Shown: piece after piece, positions 1-9,800 of the stretch
How the letters are laid out: each line of letters starts with the position of its first letter
Numbering within the stretch: position 1 is the stretch's first letter
Source: Anaerolineae bacterium
Lineage (GTDB): Bacteria > Chloroflexota > Anaerolineae > 4572-78 > J111
DNA length: 64,000 nt
Assembly (NCBI GenBank): GCA_022071955.1
Contig: JAJVIM010000006.1
Span: 106,901-170,900 of the forward strand
Direction: 5' to 3'
The notes under the pieces: model-generated
Databases searched by the model: none
What the model was told of the DNA's origin: nothing
Seen by the model: the letters and a program-made list of their open reading frames with translations, nothing else
Program-made: the position numbers and the translations under genes

Positions 1-1
1 A

Positions 2-3000
2 TTGCTGCTGCTTGTCCTGACCGCCGCCGCCGGATTGCGTTTTTACAATCTCAACTGGGATGGCGGCATTTTTGCCCACCCCGATGAACGCTCGACGGTG
101 GCGTTTTACGCGCCCACCATTCGCTGGCCAGACAACCCCGCCGACCTGCTTAACCCCCGCCAATCCCGGCTCAATCCCTTTTGGAATGTTGATACGCAGG
201 AGCGCCGCTCGTACACCTACGGCCATTTTCCGCTGTACGTGCTGGTGATTACGGCCAACCTGCTGCACAACGCCGTTGATTTTGGCCAGCAAATAGGGCT
301 GCCGCAAACGTGGCTTGATTTTATGGCGATGGCTACCTCCGGCCAGGGGTATGCTCAAGTGGGCCGGGCGCTGATGGCCCTGTCTGATCTCTTTTCGGTG
401 CTGCTGCTGTTTTTAATTGGCCGCCGGCTGTACGGCGACGCCGGTGGCCTGCTGGCCGCGGCGTTTGGCGCGTTCACCGTGCTGCAAATTCAACTGGCTC
501 ACTTTTTTGCCGTCGATCCGGTTTCGACCACGTTCACTCTGCTGGCTGTTTACGGCTCGATGCGTTTGTACGAGCACCGCTCGGTGGGCGCGGCGCTGCT
601 GGCCGGTGTGGGTGTGGCGCTGGCGGTGGCTTCCAAATTCAGCGCGCTGCCGATTGCCGCTGCGCCGCTGCTGGCCGGCGTGCTGGCCGTCATTCGCCCC
701 CCCGCCGCCGAAACCAACCGTGCTTCGCTGCCGGGCCGGATGGTTGGGTTGGTGTTGCTGTCGCTGGCCACGGCCTTTTTGATTTTCGCCGTCAGCTCGC
801 CATTTGTGCTGCTGGATTGGGAAAACTTCAAACAAGCCGTGCTGGAAGAGCAGGGCAACATGGTGCGCGGCATTGCCGATTTTCCTTTTACGCGGCAATA
901 TCGCGGCACGCCGGCCTACTGGTACTTCATCGACCAGCAGTTGCGCTGGGGCATGGGCTGGGCGCTGGGGTTGCTGGGGTTGGCCGGCACGGGCTGGGTG
1001 CTTGTTAAAGCGGTGCGGGGCAAAGCCGAAGTCGGTGAGCTGCTATCGCTGGCCTGGCTCATCCTCTATTTTGGCCCAACAGGCCTGTTTTTGGCCAAAT
1101 TTATGCGTTATATGATTCCGGTCGTCCCGTTTCTGAGCCTGTTTGGCGCGGGGCTGATTGTGGCAATGACAAGGCTGAAGGATGAAGGCGAAAGGCGAAA
1201 ATTTTTTCATTTCATCCCTCAGCCTTCCGCGTTCAGCCTTCGTTTCTCAGCCGTCGCGCTGGGCCTCATTGTTGTGCTGGCTTCCGCATTCTGGTCGCTG
1301 GCGTTTGTCAACGGCGTGTACGGCACCGAGCACACCTGGATTACTTTTTCGCGCTGGATCTACCAAAACGTGCCGGATGGCTCCTGTATCGCCTTTGAAC
1401 ATTGGGACGACCGCATGCCCACCAACCTGCCGGAACCCACCGCCTACCCCGAAGCGCACGGCTATCGCCAGCCGCAGTTGCCCATGTACGATGAGGACAC
1501 CCGCGAAAAGTACGAGAATCTGCGCGACACCCTGCTGAATTGCGATTACGTGGCGCTGGCCACCAACCGCCTGTGGCGCACCATCCCCCGCCTGCCGGAA
1601 CGCTACCCCATGAGCACCCGCTACTACGACGCCCTCTTTTCCGGCAAGCTGGGTTTTGAACTGGTGCGGGCCGATGAAACGCCGCCCCAACTTGGCCCAT
1701 TCAAAATTGATGACCAATCGGCGGACGAAAGTTTTACCGTGTACGACCACCCCAAACCGATGCTGTTTAAAAAAGTTCGCCAGCTTTCGGCGGCGGAGTG
1801 GGACGCGTTGCTGGCCAACACCTGGCGCAACGCCATCCCCGGCTACGTTGGCCAGCCGACCCTGCTGATGCGGCTGGGCGGCTACCAGCCCGGCTACACC
1901 CCCGAAACGGCGGGGCAGGGTAAATCGCTGCTGCTGAACACGCCGGTTGACCAATTGCCGGTGATTAATGATTTCCGCTGGAACAGCCCGGCCAACAACT
2001 CACCGCTGGTAGCGGCGCTGGTTTGGTGGCTGGCCGTGTCGCTCTTCGGCCTGATTTTTTTCCCGTTGACCTTCTGGCTGTTCCACCGCCTGCCGGATCG
2101 CGGCTACGGGCTGAGCCGCAGCCTGGGGCTGCTGCTGACCAGCTATCTGGTCTGGCTGGCGGCCAGTTTGGTGGGCACGCGCTGGCTGGGCAACACCATT
2201 TTGACCATTTTTGCGGCGCTATCGCTGTTTGTGGTGCTCAACGCGCTGCTGGCGCTCAACCTGCGGGCCCAACTGGCCCAATTTTGGCGCGAGCAGCGCT
2301 GGCTCATTCTGGCCAGCGAGCTGGTTTTTGGCGCAATCTTTTTGCTGTTTGTTTTTTTGCGGGTGCTCAACCCGGATTTGTGGCATCCGTGGCTCGGCGG
2401 CGAAAAAATGCTGGAGATCGGCTTTTTGAACGCGGTGGTCAAAAGCGCCGCCATGCCGCCCTACGACCCCTTCTTTGCCGGGGGCATCATCAATTACTAC
2501 TACTACGGCCTGTTTTTGGTCGGCGTGCTCATCAAATTGACCGGTATTGCCCCGGAAATTGCCTTTAATCTGGCCGTGCCCACGCTGGCCGGCCTCACCG
2601 CGATCAGCGTTTTTGGGCTGGCCGGCAATGTGGCCGCTTCGCTGGGGCGGGGCCGTTTTTCCGGCGCGATCACCAAATTGAAGTTTGTCACTTCCGGCGT
2701 GTTTGGTATTTTGTTTGTGGTGTTGCTGGGTAATCTGGAGGGCGCGGCCCAGTTCTTCCGCGAGCTGGCTAACCTGAGCGACAGCAGCTTTACCAGCGCC
2801 ATCCCCGGCCTGGAAACGGCCGTGCGCGCCGTCGATGGCTTTGGCCGGGCGCTGTCCGGCGCATCGCTGGCAACGTACAATTACTGGGACCCCACCCGCG
2901 TCATCCCGGAAACCATCAACGAGTTCCCGTTTTTCAGCTTTCTCTTTGCCGACCTGCACCCGCACATGATCGGCATCCCGGTGACGCTGCTCCTGCTGAG

Positions 3001-4756
3001 TTTGGTGTTCAATTGGCTGCTGGCCGGGAGTCAGGAGTCAGCGGGTGAGCGAGACAGCGAATCAGCGAATAGCGAATCACGAATTACGAATTACGAATTA
3101 GGAACAGCGAGCCAGCAGGACAGCGAGCCAGCAAGTTTGCCGGAAGCCACTCCGGTCAGCGGCGAAATCAGCGAGCCGGTGGCCGCCGAAAGTGACATTC
3201 CCACTCTCGTTAGTGTGCCGCAAAAACTGCCCCCTACCTCAGAAACTGATACCCAACCCCAAACCAACCAGACACAATCTTTCACCGTTCATAATTCACC
3301 ATTCATAATTCATCCTTCCTCCTTCCTCCGCTGGCTGGCCTTTCCGTTTGTGCTGGGCGCGGTCGGCGTGATCAATACCTGGGATTTGCCCACCTATCTG
3401 GGCCTGATTTTGGTCGCGTTTTTGCTGGCCGGCTACCGCCGCGCCGCCGCTGAGTTGAACCTGCGCCGGGGCGGGCTGATCCTGCTGGAGGGCGGGTTGC
3501 TGGCGCTGGCCACACTGGCCGTCACCTACCTGCTCTACCTGCCGTTTTTTGCCCACTACCAGCCACCCGCCGAAACCGGCGTCGGGCTGGTGACCAACCA
3601 AACGCCGCTCGGTTTGCACCTGAAAATCTGGGGCTTCTTTATTTTTGTCGCGCTGTCGTGGTTGTGGCTGAGCCTGCTGGTCCCGCACAGCCGGCTGTCG
3701 GTGCTGCGAGCGTTCAGCCTGGGGCTGCGCCGCTGGGCTGTGCTGCCTCATCTATCCGAAATTTACCGGCGCGTGGTTCGCCGTGAAAGCACCGCCCACC
3801 AGCTTGGCCTGTGGGCGACCGGCGGAGTCCTCGTTGTCGCCGGTCTGCTCTTTTTGACCGGCTATCGCGTGCCGGCCTATCTGCTGCCGCTGCTGGCGCT
3901 GGCGCTGCTGTTGCTGTTGCGCCGCGAGGTTTCGGCGGCGACGGCGTTTCTCAACTTGCTGTTGTTCACCGGCTTGCTGGTGTTGCTGGGCGTAGAATTT
4001 TTCTTTTTGCGCGATTTTCTGGGCGGCGGCGATTACTACCGCATGAACACCCTCTTTAAATTTTACATTCAGGTTTGGGTGATGTTTGGAGTAGCCGCGG
4101 CGGTGGCGCTGCCCCAAATTTGGGACGCCGCCTGGCGCTGGGCGCGGCCGTGGCAGTGGATTTGGCGCGGCGCGGCCATCGGGCTGCTGCTGGCCGGGCT
4201 GATTTACCCCGTGTTTGGCGCGCGCACCCGCGTCGATGACCGTTTCCCCGGCGACAACCACCGCCCGCCCATCGGCACGCTCAACGGGCTGGCCTACATG
4301 ACTCGCGGCGTTTTTGAGTGGCCCGCCGGCAATTCCATCGAACTGAACTACGATTACGACGCCATCCACTGGTTGCAGGATAATGTGTCCGGCACGCCGG
4401 TTATCGCCGAGGCCAAAATTGGCTACTACCGCGAAGGCGGTATGCGCGTGGCCGCCTACACCGGCCTGCCCTCGATTTTGGGCGGCCTGCATCAAAATGA
4501 GCAGCGCCCGGGGGCGCAGGTTGGCGAGCGGGATTTTGCGGTCAACGATTTCTGGCAAAACCCCGACCCCCAGCGCACGCTGCAACTCATCAACCAACTC
4601 GGTATCGATTACATTTACATCGGCCAGTTGGAACGAGCCGTCTACGGCAGCAACATCGATGCCAAATTTGAGCAGCTCCGGCAACAGGACGCACTGGAAC
4701 TGGTGTACGAGAATCCGCAAACAAAAATTTACAAAAACGTAAAACGTAATCCGTAA
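2..4756 (+). CDS. Chlor_Arch_YYY-type polytopic membrane protein with N-terminal GT-C-like half (5' end cut by window)
   Basis: The reading frame is open from the window edge, so the true start is outside. Residues about 1-640 look like a GT39/PMT-type glycosyltransferase: many membrane spans and an early acidic motif (FAHPDE). Residues about 660-1580 align by eye with the whole product of the gene at 10719: shared landmarks are LPDRGY, a GGEK motif, YYYYG (the YYYxG signature), EFPFFSF followed by DLHPH, NTWDLP, and RMNTLFKFY. A role in moving or attaching lipid-linked sugars at the membrane is an inference; no activity is proven for the family. Odd points: two hydrophilic loops (residues about 390-415 and 1007-1110) are encoded by intergenic-type repeat DNA, and the last codons and stop also lie in such repeat. 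Confidence 0.8.
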   Translation: MLLLVLTAAAGLRFYNLNWDGGIFAHPDERSTVAFYAPTIRWPDNPADLLNPRQSRLNPFWNVDTQERRSYTYGHFPLYVLVITANLLHNAVDFGQQIGLPQTWLDFMAMATSGQGYAQVGRALMALSDLFSVLLLFLIGRRLYGDAGGLLAAAFGAFTVLQIQLAHFFAVDPVSTTFTLLAVYGSMRLYEHRSVGAALLAGVGVALAVASKFSALPIAAAPLLAGVLAVIRPPAAETNRASLPGRMVGLVLLSLATAFLIFAVSSPFVLLDWENFKQAVLEEQGNMVRGIADFPFTRQYRGTPAYWYFIDQQLRWGMGWALGLLGLAGTGWVLVKAVRGKAEVGELLSLAWLILYFGPTGLFLAKFMRYMIPVVPFLSLFGAGLIVAMTRLKDEGERRKFFHFIPQPSAFSLRFSAVALGLIVVLASAFWSLAFVNGVYGTEHTWITFSRWIYQNVPDGSCIAFEHWDDRMPTNLPEPTAYPEAHGYRQPQLPMYDEDTREKYENLRDTLLNCDYVALATNRLWRTIPRLPERYPMSTRYYDALFSGKLGFELVRADETPPQLGPFKIDDQSADESFTVYDHPKPMLFKKVRQLSAAEWDALLANTWRNAIPGYVGQPTLLMRLGGYQPGYTPETAGQGKSLLLNTPVDQLPVINDFRWNSPANNSPLVAALVWWLAVSLFGLIFFPLTFWLFHRLPDRGYGLSRSLGLLLTSYLVWLAASLVGTRWLGNTILTIFAALSLFVVLNALLALNLRAQLAQFWREQRWLILASELVFGAIFLLFVFLRVLNPDLWHPWLGGEKMLEIGFLNAVVKSAAMPPYDPFFAGGIINYYYYGLFLVGVLIKLTGIAPEIAFNLAVPTLAGLTAISVFGLAGNVAASLGRGRFSGAITKLKFVTSGVFGILFVVLLGNLEGAAQFFRELANLSDSSFTSAIPGLETAVRAVDGFGRALSGASLATYNYWDPTRVIPETINEFPFFSFLFADLHPHMIGIPVTLLLLSLVFNWLLAGSQESAGERDSESANSESRITNYELGTASQQDSEPASLPEATPVSGEISEPVAAESDIPTLVSVPQKLPPTSETDTQPQTNQTQSFTVHNSPFIIHPSSFLRWLAFPFVLGAVGVINTWDLPTYLGLILVAFLLAGYRRAAAELNLRRGGLILLEGGLLALATLAVTYLLYLPFFAHYQPPAETGVGLVTNQTPLGLHLKIWGFFIFVALSWLWLSLLVPHSRLSVLRAFSLGLRRWAVLPHLSEIYRRVVRRESTAHQLGLWATGGVLVVAGLLFLTGYRVPAYLLPLLALALLLLLRREVSAATAFLNLLLFTGLLVLLGVEFFFLRDFLGGGDYYRMNTLFKFYIQVWVMFGVAAAVALPQIWDAAWRWARPWQWIWRGAAIGLLLAGLIYPVFGARTRVDDRFPGDNHRPPIGTLNGLAYMTRGVFEWPAGNSIELNYDYDAIHWLQDNVSGTPVIAEAKIGYYREGGMRVAAYTGLPSILGGLHQNEQRPGAQVGERDFAVNDFWQNPDPQRTLQLINQLGIDYIYIGQLERAVYGSNIDAKFEQLRQQDALELVYENPQTKIYKNVKRNP
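1171..1250. repeat. Repeat-derived palindromic insert inside coding sequence
   Basis: GGCTGAAGGATGAA at 1173-1186 pairs with TTCATCCCTCAGCC at 1211-1224 (one mismatch), and a second CAGCCTT follows. The purine-rich then pyrimidine-rich composition matches the intergenic repeats of this window. It stays in frame and adds a charged loop between two membrane spans. Confidence 0.55.
3022..3330. repeat. In-frame block of dispersed intergenic repeats inside a membrane-protein gene
   Basis: The left part (about 3025-3125) is a run of GCGAATCAGCGAATAGCGAA and ACGAATTACGAATT units. It is the reverse complement of the GATTCGCTGATTCG-type repeats found between genes at 6103-6142, 40381-40412 and 58795-58830. 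The right part (about 3283-3325) holds TTCATAATTCACCATTCATA units. The paralogue at 10719 has a linker of only about 45 residues at this place, against about 120 here, so the extra residues look repeat-derived. Confidence 0.65.
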
Positions 4757-4840
4757 TTCGTGTTGCGTGTTGCGCCCCTGCCCTCTGCTCCCTTGCACCC
4801 CCGCTTCGTCCTTCACTCCTCATCCCTCACTTTTCTCCCC
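4757..4840. repeat. Pyrimidine-rich dispersed repeat, left member of an inverted pair
   Basis: Begins within the stop region of the preceding gene. A 22-nt block at 4804-4825 (beginning CTTCGTCCTTCACTCC) recurs as its exact reverse complement at 6054-6075, so the two copies flank the gyrase-propeller gene in inverted orientation. Similarity of the flanks extends to roughly 45 bp. No coding function is seen. Confidence 0.7.
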
Positions 4841-4913
4841 TCTTTCTTGTGGTAAAATACCCCTGTACCCGAATGTGCCAATTCCGGCGGCGCAGCAACA
4901 CAAACAAAGCCGA

Positions 4914-4936
4914 AGTCCAAAAATGTAGTTTGGACT
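4914..4936. repeat. Small perfect hairpin in the leader of the gyrase-propeller gene
   Basis: AGTCCAAA at 4914-4921 and TTTGGACT at 4929-4936 form an 8-bp stem with a 7-nt loop. There is no T-tract, so it is not a typical terminator. It more likely belongs to the same class of small repeats that fills 4757-5000. Confidence 0.5.
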
Positions 4937-5007
4937 CCTGCCACAAACTTTTAACAGCCGGAGCAGGAACACCCCCTAATTCCTGATTCCTGTTCAATGG
5001 AGAGCCA

Positions 5008-6045
5008 ATGTTCACAGAACGACCCGATTTGAGCCAGGTTGACCCGGCCATCGTCGCCTACATAGAATCGCTGGAAGCCGAAATTGAGCGGCTGGCCGGC
5101 GACAAAAAAGCCACCGCCGAATCGCTGCTGGAAACCACCGAGCCGCCGACCACCTTCAACGTGATCACCATCAGCCGCAACGGGCTGGCCAAACGCACCC
5201 CGCGCCACCTGTACAGCCGCCAGCGGCGCGGCGGCATGGGCATTTTTGATCTGGAATCGGCCGACGACGACCCACCGCTGCTGCTGGCCGTGGCCGATGC
5301 CGGCGAGGAGCTGCTGCTGATCACCACGCTGGGGCGCGTTTTCAAACTGCCCGCCAGCCGCCTGCCGGAGTTACCGGTGCGGACGCGGGGCCAATCGCTT
5401 ACCGGGCAGCTTGAGTTGAAACAGGGTGAAAAACTGGCGCTGGCGTTGCCCAACCGGGGCGGCGGCTACCTCAACGTAATCACCACCACCGGCCAGATAC
5501 GCCGCCTGCGGCATCACTTTTTTGGAGAAAATATGGCTCAGGGCAACCTGATTTACGATGCCCGCGCGCTCGGCGCGCCGGCCGCCGCCTGCTGGAGTTC
5601 CGGCAGCGGCGATGTGTTCATCGCCACCCGCCAGGGCAAAGCCATCCGCTTTGCCGAAGATACCATCCCGTTTAAAGGCTGCCTGGGTATCCGGTTGGCC
5701 GATGACGACGCCATTGCCGGCCTGTGCGCCGTCACCGAGGCCAGTGGCGTGTTTTTGCTCACCGCCGACGGCAAAGGCACCATCCGGCAGATGGCCGGCT
5801 TCAGCGCCAACAAAGCGCCGGGCGCGGGCGGCAAAGTGGCGATCAAAGCCGAAGATGTGGTCGGCGCGGTCACCATCACCCCCGGCGACGATATTTTTGC
5901 CATTTCCCGGCTGAGCAAAATCATTCGCTTCACCGCCGATGAAGTGCCGCCCAAAGAAGGCGTGGTGCAAGGCGTCAACTGCATGGCCCTCCGCGCCGAT
6001 GAAACCGTGGCCCTGGCCGCCGGCCGAGTGGCAAATGAAGGATGA
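5008..6045 (+). CDS. Stand-alone DNA gyrase/topoisomerase IV subunit A C-terminal beta-propeller protein
   Basis: The 345 residues correspond to the GyrA/ParC C-terminal DNA-wrapping propeller without the breakage-reunion domain: there is no catalytic tyrosine domain. Residues 1-45 are a short, probably helical lead-in. Residues 50-340 show repeated blades with VITISRNG, LLLITTLGRVFKL, LNVITTTGQIRRL, VFIATRQGKAIRF, VFLLTADGKGTIRQM and IFAISRLSKIIRF segments. A GyrA-box-like motif QRRGGMG lies at about residues 72-78; Met stands where the gyrase consensus has Arg or Lys. GGAGAG sits 4 nt before the ATG. It may wrap DNA or act as an accessory topology protein (inference). Its stop codon lies in repeat DNA, and inverted repeat copies flank the gene. 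Confidence 0.85.
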   Translation: MFTERPDLSQVDPAIVAYIESLEAEIERLAGDKKATAESLLETTEPPTTFNVITISRNGLAKRTPRHLYSRQRRGGMGIFDLESADDDPPLLLAVADAGEELLLITTLGRVFKLPASRLPELPVRTRGQSLTGQLELKQGEKLALALPNRGGGYLNVITTTGQIRRLRHHFFGENMAQGNLIYDARALGAPAAACWSSGSGDVFIATRQGKAIRFAEDTIPFKGCLGIRLADDDAIAGLCAVTEASGVFLLTADGKGTIRQMAGFSANKAPGAGGKVAIKAEDVVGAVTITPGDDIFAISRLSKIIRFTADEVPPKEGVVQGVNCMALRADETVALAAGRVANEG

Positions 6046-6355
6046 AAAATGAAGGATGAGGAGTGAAGGACGAAGAGGGGTGCAGGGGGCGGAGGAGATG
6101 ATTCGCGGTTTCGCTGACTCGCTGATTCCTGACTCCTGAGTCCTGTTTTCAAAGGAGTCCGACAGAACCGGGGGTTCGACACCAGGAATGAACGTTGGGT
6201 AGGGGCGGTTCGCGAACCGCCCCTACATTCGCAAATTCGCAATTCGCTATTTTCATTCAAGGGAGTCCGACAGTCCCTGGCAGGGTGACACAATTGAGCA
6301 TACCCTGAATCCTAATTCCTGACTCCTGAATCCTATCTCTTAAAGGAGCAAACTG
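6046..6355. repeat. 310-bp intergenic stretch made of dispersed repeats
   Basis: No gene is seen. It holds, in order: the inverted partner of the 4804-4825 block (6054-6075), GATTCGC/CTGACTC runs (6103-6142), a GGAGTCCGACAG motif occurring twice (about 6154 and 6262), a 28-bp palindrome (6199-6226), a CATTCGCAAATTCGCAATTC run, and a TCCTAATTCCTGACTCCTGA run. It ends at AAAGGAG, the ribosome binding site of the next gene. Confidence 0.75.
6199..6226. repeat. 28-bp perfect palindromic repeat, copy 1
   Basis: Each arm reads GTAGGGGCGGTTCG and the two arms are exact reverse complements. Other copies lie at 40350-40377, 52549-52576 and 58767-58794. REP/MITE-like palindromes of this GTAGGGGC type are widespread in cyanobacterial and Chloroflexota intergenic DNA. 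Confidence 0.85.
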
Positions 6356-6898
6356 ATGCTAACGATTGACAATACCGCTTTACTGGTCATCGACGTGCAG
6401 GGCAAGCTGGCCCAGGTAATGCACAACAAAGAAAGTCTGTTTGACAACCTGGAACGCCTGATCAAAGGGGCGCGGGTGCTGGACCTGCCCATCATCTGGA
6501 CCGAGCAGGTGCCGGAAAAACTGGGGCCGACCACGCCAGCCCTGGCCGAGTTGATGGCCGATGTAGCCCGGCCCATCAGCAAAGCCAGTTTTAGCTGCTG
6601 CGGCGTGGCTCCGTTTACGGAGCAACTGGCCACCAGCGGCCGCCGGCAGGTGCTGATGACCGGCATTGAAACCCACATTTGCGTTTATCAAACGTCGCTG
6701 GATTTACTGAGCCAGGGCTACGAAGTGCACCTGGTCATCGACGCCGTGTCATCGCGCACCGCCGAAAACCGGCAGCTTGGCATCGAGCGCATTCAGGCCG
6801 CGGGCGGCATTCTCACCAGCACAGAAATGGCCCTGTTTGAGCTGCTGCGCGTGGCCGATGGCCCGCAGTTCAAAGAGATTGCCAGAATTGTAAAATAA
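6356..6898 (+). CDS. Isochorismatase-family cysteine hydrolase
   Basis: At 180 residues it has the normal size for the YcaC-like branch of the family. The expected triad is visible: Asp13 in LLVIDVQGK, Lys76 in PISKASFS, and Cys109 in GIETHICVYQT. Such enzymes hydrolyse amide or vinyl-ether bonds (nicotinamide, isochorismate, N-carbamoyl compounds); the substrate cannot be told from sequence. AAAGGAG lies 7 nt before the ATG. The TAA stop overlaps the next ATG by one base, so it is translationally coupled to the GlnE-like gene, which hints at a nitrogen-related amidase role (inference). Confidence 0.88.
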   Translation: MLTIDNTALLVIDVQGKLAQVMHNKESLFDNLERLIKGARVLDLPIIWTEQVPEKLGPTTPALAELMADVARPISKASFSCCGVAPFTEQLATSGRRQVLMTGIETHICVYQTSLDLLSQGYEVHLVIDAVSSRTAENRQLGIERIQAAGGILTSTEMALFELLRVADGPQFKEIARIVK

Positions 6899-9800
6899 TG
6901 AGCACGATTCTGTTTCAGCGCAGCCGCGAGCTGATCCAAAACGGCAATTTAACCGACGAGCAGGTGCGTAACCTGCTGGCCCCGGTAAAGTTTGCCAACT
7001 GGCAGGGCGCTTATCAAAACCTGCTGCGGCTGGCCGAAATTTCGCCGCAGGCCAAAAAGGCGCTGGCCGATGGCCTGCCCTCGCTGCTGATGGCGCTGGC
7101 CGGCACGGCCACTCCCAACCGGGTGCTGGTTAATTTTGAGCGCTTTGTCCTCAGCGCCGAGGAGCCAACCCAACTGCTGCGCTACCTGGCCACCAACCCG
7201 CGCGGCTTTGAAATTTTGGTAACGCTGTTTGTGGGCAGCCAGTTTCTCACCGAAATTTTGCTGCGCCACCCGCGCTATTTCACCCGCCTCACCGACCACA
7301 AAAGCCTGGCCCAAACCAAAACGCTGGCCCATCTTCAGGCCGAAGCGCTGGCCGTGGTGGAACCGTTTTTTGCCCCTATCCAGCCCAACCTGACCCCGGC
7401 GCTGGACGCGCTCCGCCGGTTTCAGCGGCAGGAATTGCTGCGGATTGGCACCTGCGATCTGCTGGGGCTGCTGGATATGCCCAGCGTTACCCTGCAACTG
7501 TCTCACCTGGCCGATAGCCTGGCCCAGGCCGCGCTGTCGCTGGCCGCGCACCAAACCGAAACCAACCCGCAGGGCTTTGCCGTGCTGGGTATGGGCAAGC
7601 TCGGCGGCGAGGAGTTGAACTACAGCTCAGACATCGACCTGATTTTTTTGGCCGATGAAGAACCCAACCGTTTTGTCAAAATGGGCCAGCTCCTCATCGA
7701 TATTCTGTCGCGTTCCACCAACGAGGGTTTTTTGTACCGCGTTGATATGCGGCTGCGGCCGTGGGGGCGCAGCGGCGCGCTGGTCAACTCGGTGGAGGGG
7801 CATTTGACCTACCTGCACAAACACGCCAATTTGTGGGAACGGCAGGCGCTGCTCAAGGCTCGCACCATCGCCGGCAGCCCGGGCGTGGGCGGCGCGTTTT
7901 TGGCCCAATCCCGCCCAATTATTTTTGGCCACGATGACGACACGCTGCGCCAGGAAATTCATCGGCTTAAACAGCGCATTGAGGGCCAGTTACGCCAGGG
8001 CGGCCGCACCTGGGGCGAAGTAAAACTGGGCCGGGGCTCCATCCGCGATATTGAATTTGTAACCCAATATTTGCAACTGGCGCACGGGCCGGGCCAGCCA
8101 GATAGCGGCATCGACAGCGCCACTACGCTCACCGCACTGGCCGGCCTGTCCAACACCGAGCTGTTGCCGCAGGACGAGTTTCGGGTGCTGACCGATGGTT
8201 ACGTTTTTTTGCGCACGGTTGAGCATCACCTGCAATTGATGCACTATCGCCAAACCCACACCCTGCCCAAAGAGCCGGAGGCGCTCAGCCACCTGGCCAA
8301 GCGGCTGGGCTACACCGGCGCAGACGCCGGCGAACGCTTTACCGCCCAGTACCAGCAGCACAGCGCCGTAATCAGGGCGGTGTACCAGCGGCATCTGGCC
8401 AACGAACAGCCGGACAAACCCCAAACCTCGCCGCCCGACGTGTTGCCGCTGCTGGTGCGCATGCACCCCATCTACGCCACCACGTTCTCCGACGCCGATA
8501 TTGAAAACCACGCCCGCCTGCTCGAGGCGCTGGACGCCAACAGGCGGCTGGTACAGTCCGAAGCTGTCAAACTGCCTGATGGCATGTGGCAGGTAACGGT
8601 GGTGGGTTACGACAACCTGGGGGTGCTGTCGCTGATTTGCGGGCTGCTGGTGGTGTTCGGGCTGGACATTGTGAACGGGCAGGTGTTTACTTACGGGCCG
8701 GCCCCCAACCCGCCCGCCGAAACCAATCCCATTAAAGCCGGCCTGCGCCGGCTGCGCAACTCGTTCCAGCCCAAAAGCGACGACTCGCGGCGCAAAATTG
8801 TTGACGTGTTCACCGTGAAGCCGGTTGAATTGGGCCTGGCCGGCAAAATCACCCCGGAAACGTGGCAGCAGTACGACTCCGACCTGACGGCGCTTTTTGA
8901 CCGATTGCACCGCGGCGAACAGCGTGAAGTGCAGGGCGAACTGGCCAAACGAGTGGTGTTGGCCCTGCCCCACCACCCCAGCGAGCCAAAAACCCTGTAC
9001 CCGGTTGATCTTAAAATTGACAACGAAATCTCAGAGCGCCACACGGTGCTGCGCATCGACGCGCTGGACACCTTTGGTTTTTTGTACGAACTGACCAACG
9101 CCCTGGCCCTGGCCGGCATTAACGTGCGCAACATGACCGTGGCCTCGCAGGGGCCGCGCGTGCGCGATACGCTGTACGTTACCGATTTGCGCCGCAACAA
9201 AATTACATCCGAAGAAAAACAGCGGGAGCTGCGGGTGGCCACGGTGCTCATTAAGCACTTTACCCACCTGCTGCCGCAGTCGCCCAACCCGGAGGCGGCG
9301 CTACTCCATTTTAGGGATTACATTGGCCAGCTTTTTACCCGCCCCAACTGGCCCGATGAAATCACCTCGCTGGAGCAGCCCGATGTGCTCAGCCGGCTGG
9401 CCCGGCTGCTGGGCGTGAGCGATTTTCTGTGGAAAGATTTTCTGCGGATGCAGCATACCAACCTGTATCCGGTGGTGCGCGACAGCGAGGGGCTGGCCGA
9501 GCGTGTCTCCAAATCCTCGCTACGCGAAGATTTGGCCATCATTTTGAACAATAACCCCAAAGGCGATCCGCAGCGCGCCGCGCTCAACGCCTTTAAAGAC
9601 CGGGAAATGTTCCGCATCGACATGCGCCAGATTCAGGGCCACATTGATGAATTTGGCCTGTTCGCCGCCGAACTGACCGACCTGGCCGAAGTAATTGTTG
9701 AAGCCGCCTACTATCTGGTTGACGCCGAACTGCGCGCCACTTATGGCATCCCGCAGCTTGAAAATGGACGTCGCTGCCCGCTGAGCGTTGGCGCGCTGGG

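Noticed and set aside
4804..6075. Gyrase-propeller gene as a composite transposon
   Set aside because: There is no transposase and no clear target duplication, and the repeats belong to families that also occur singly.
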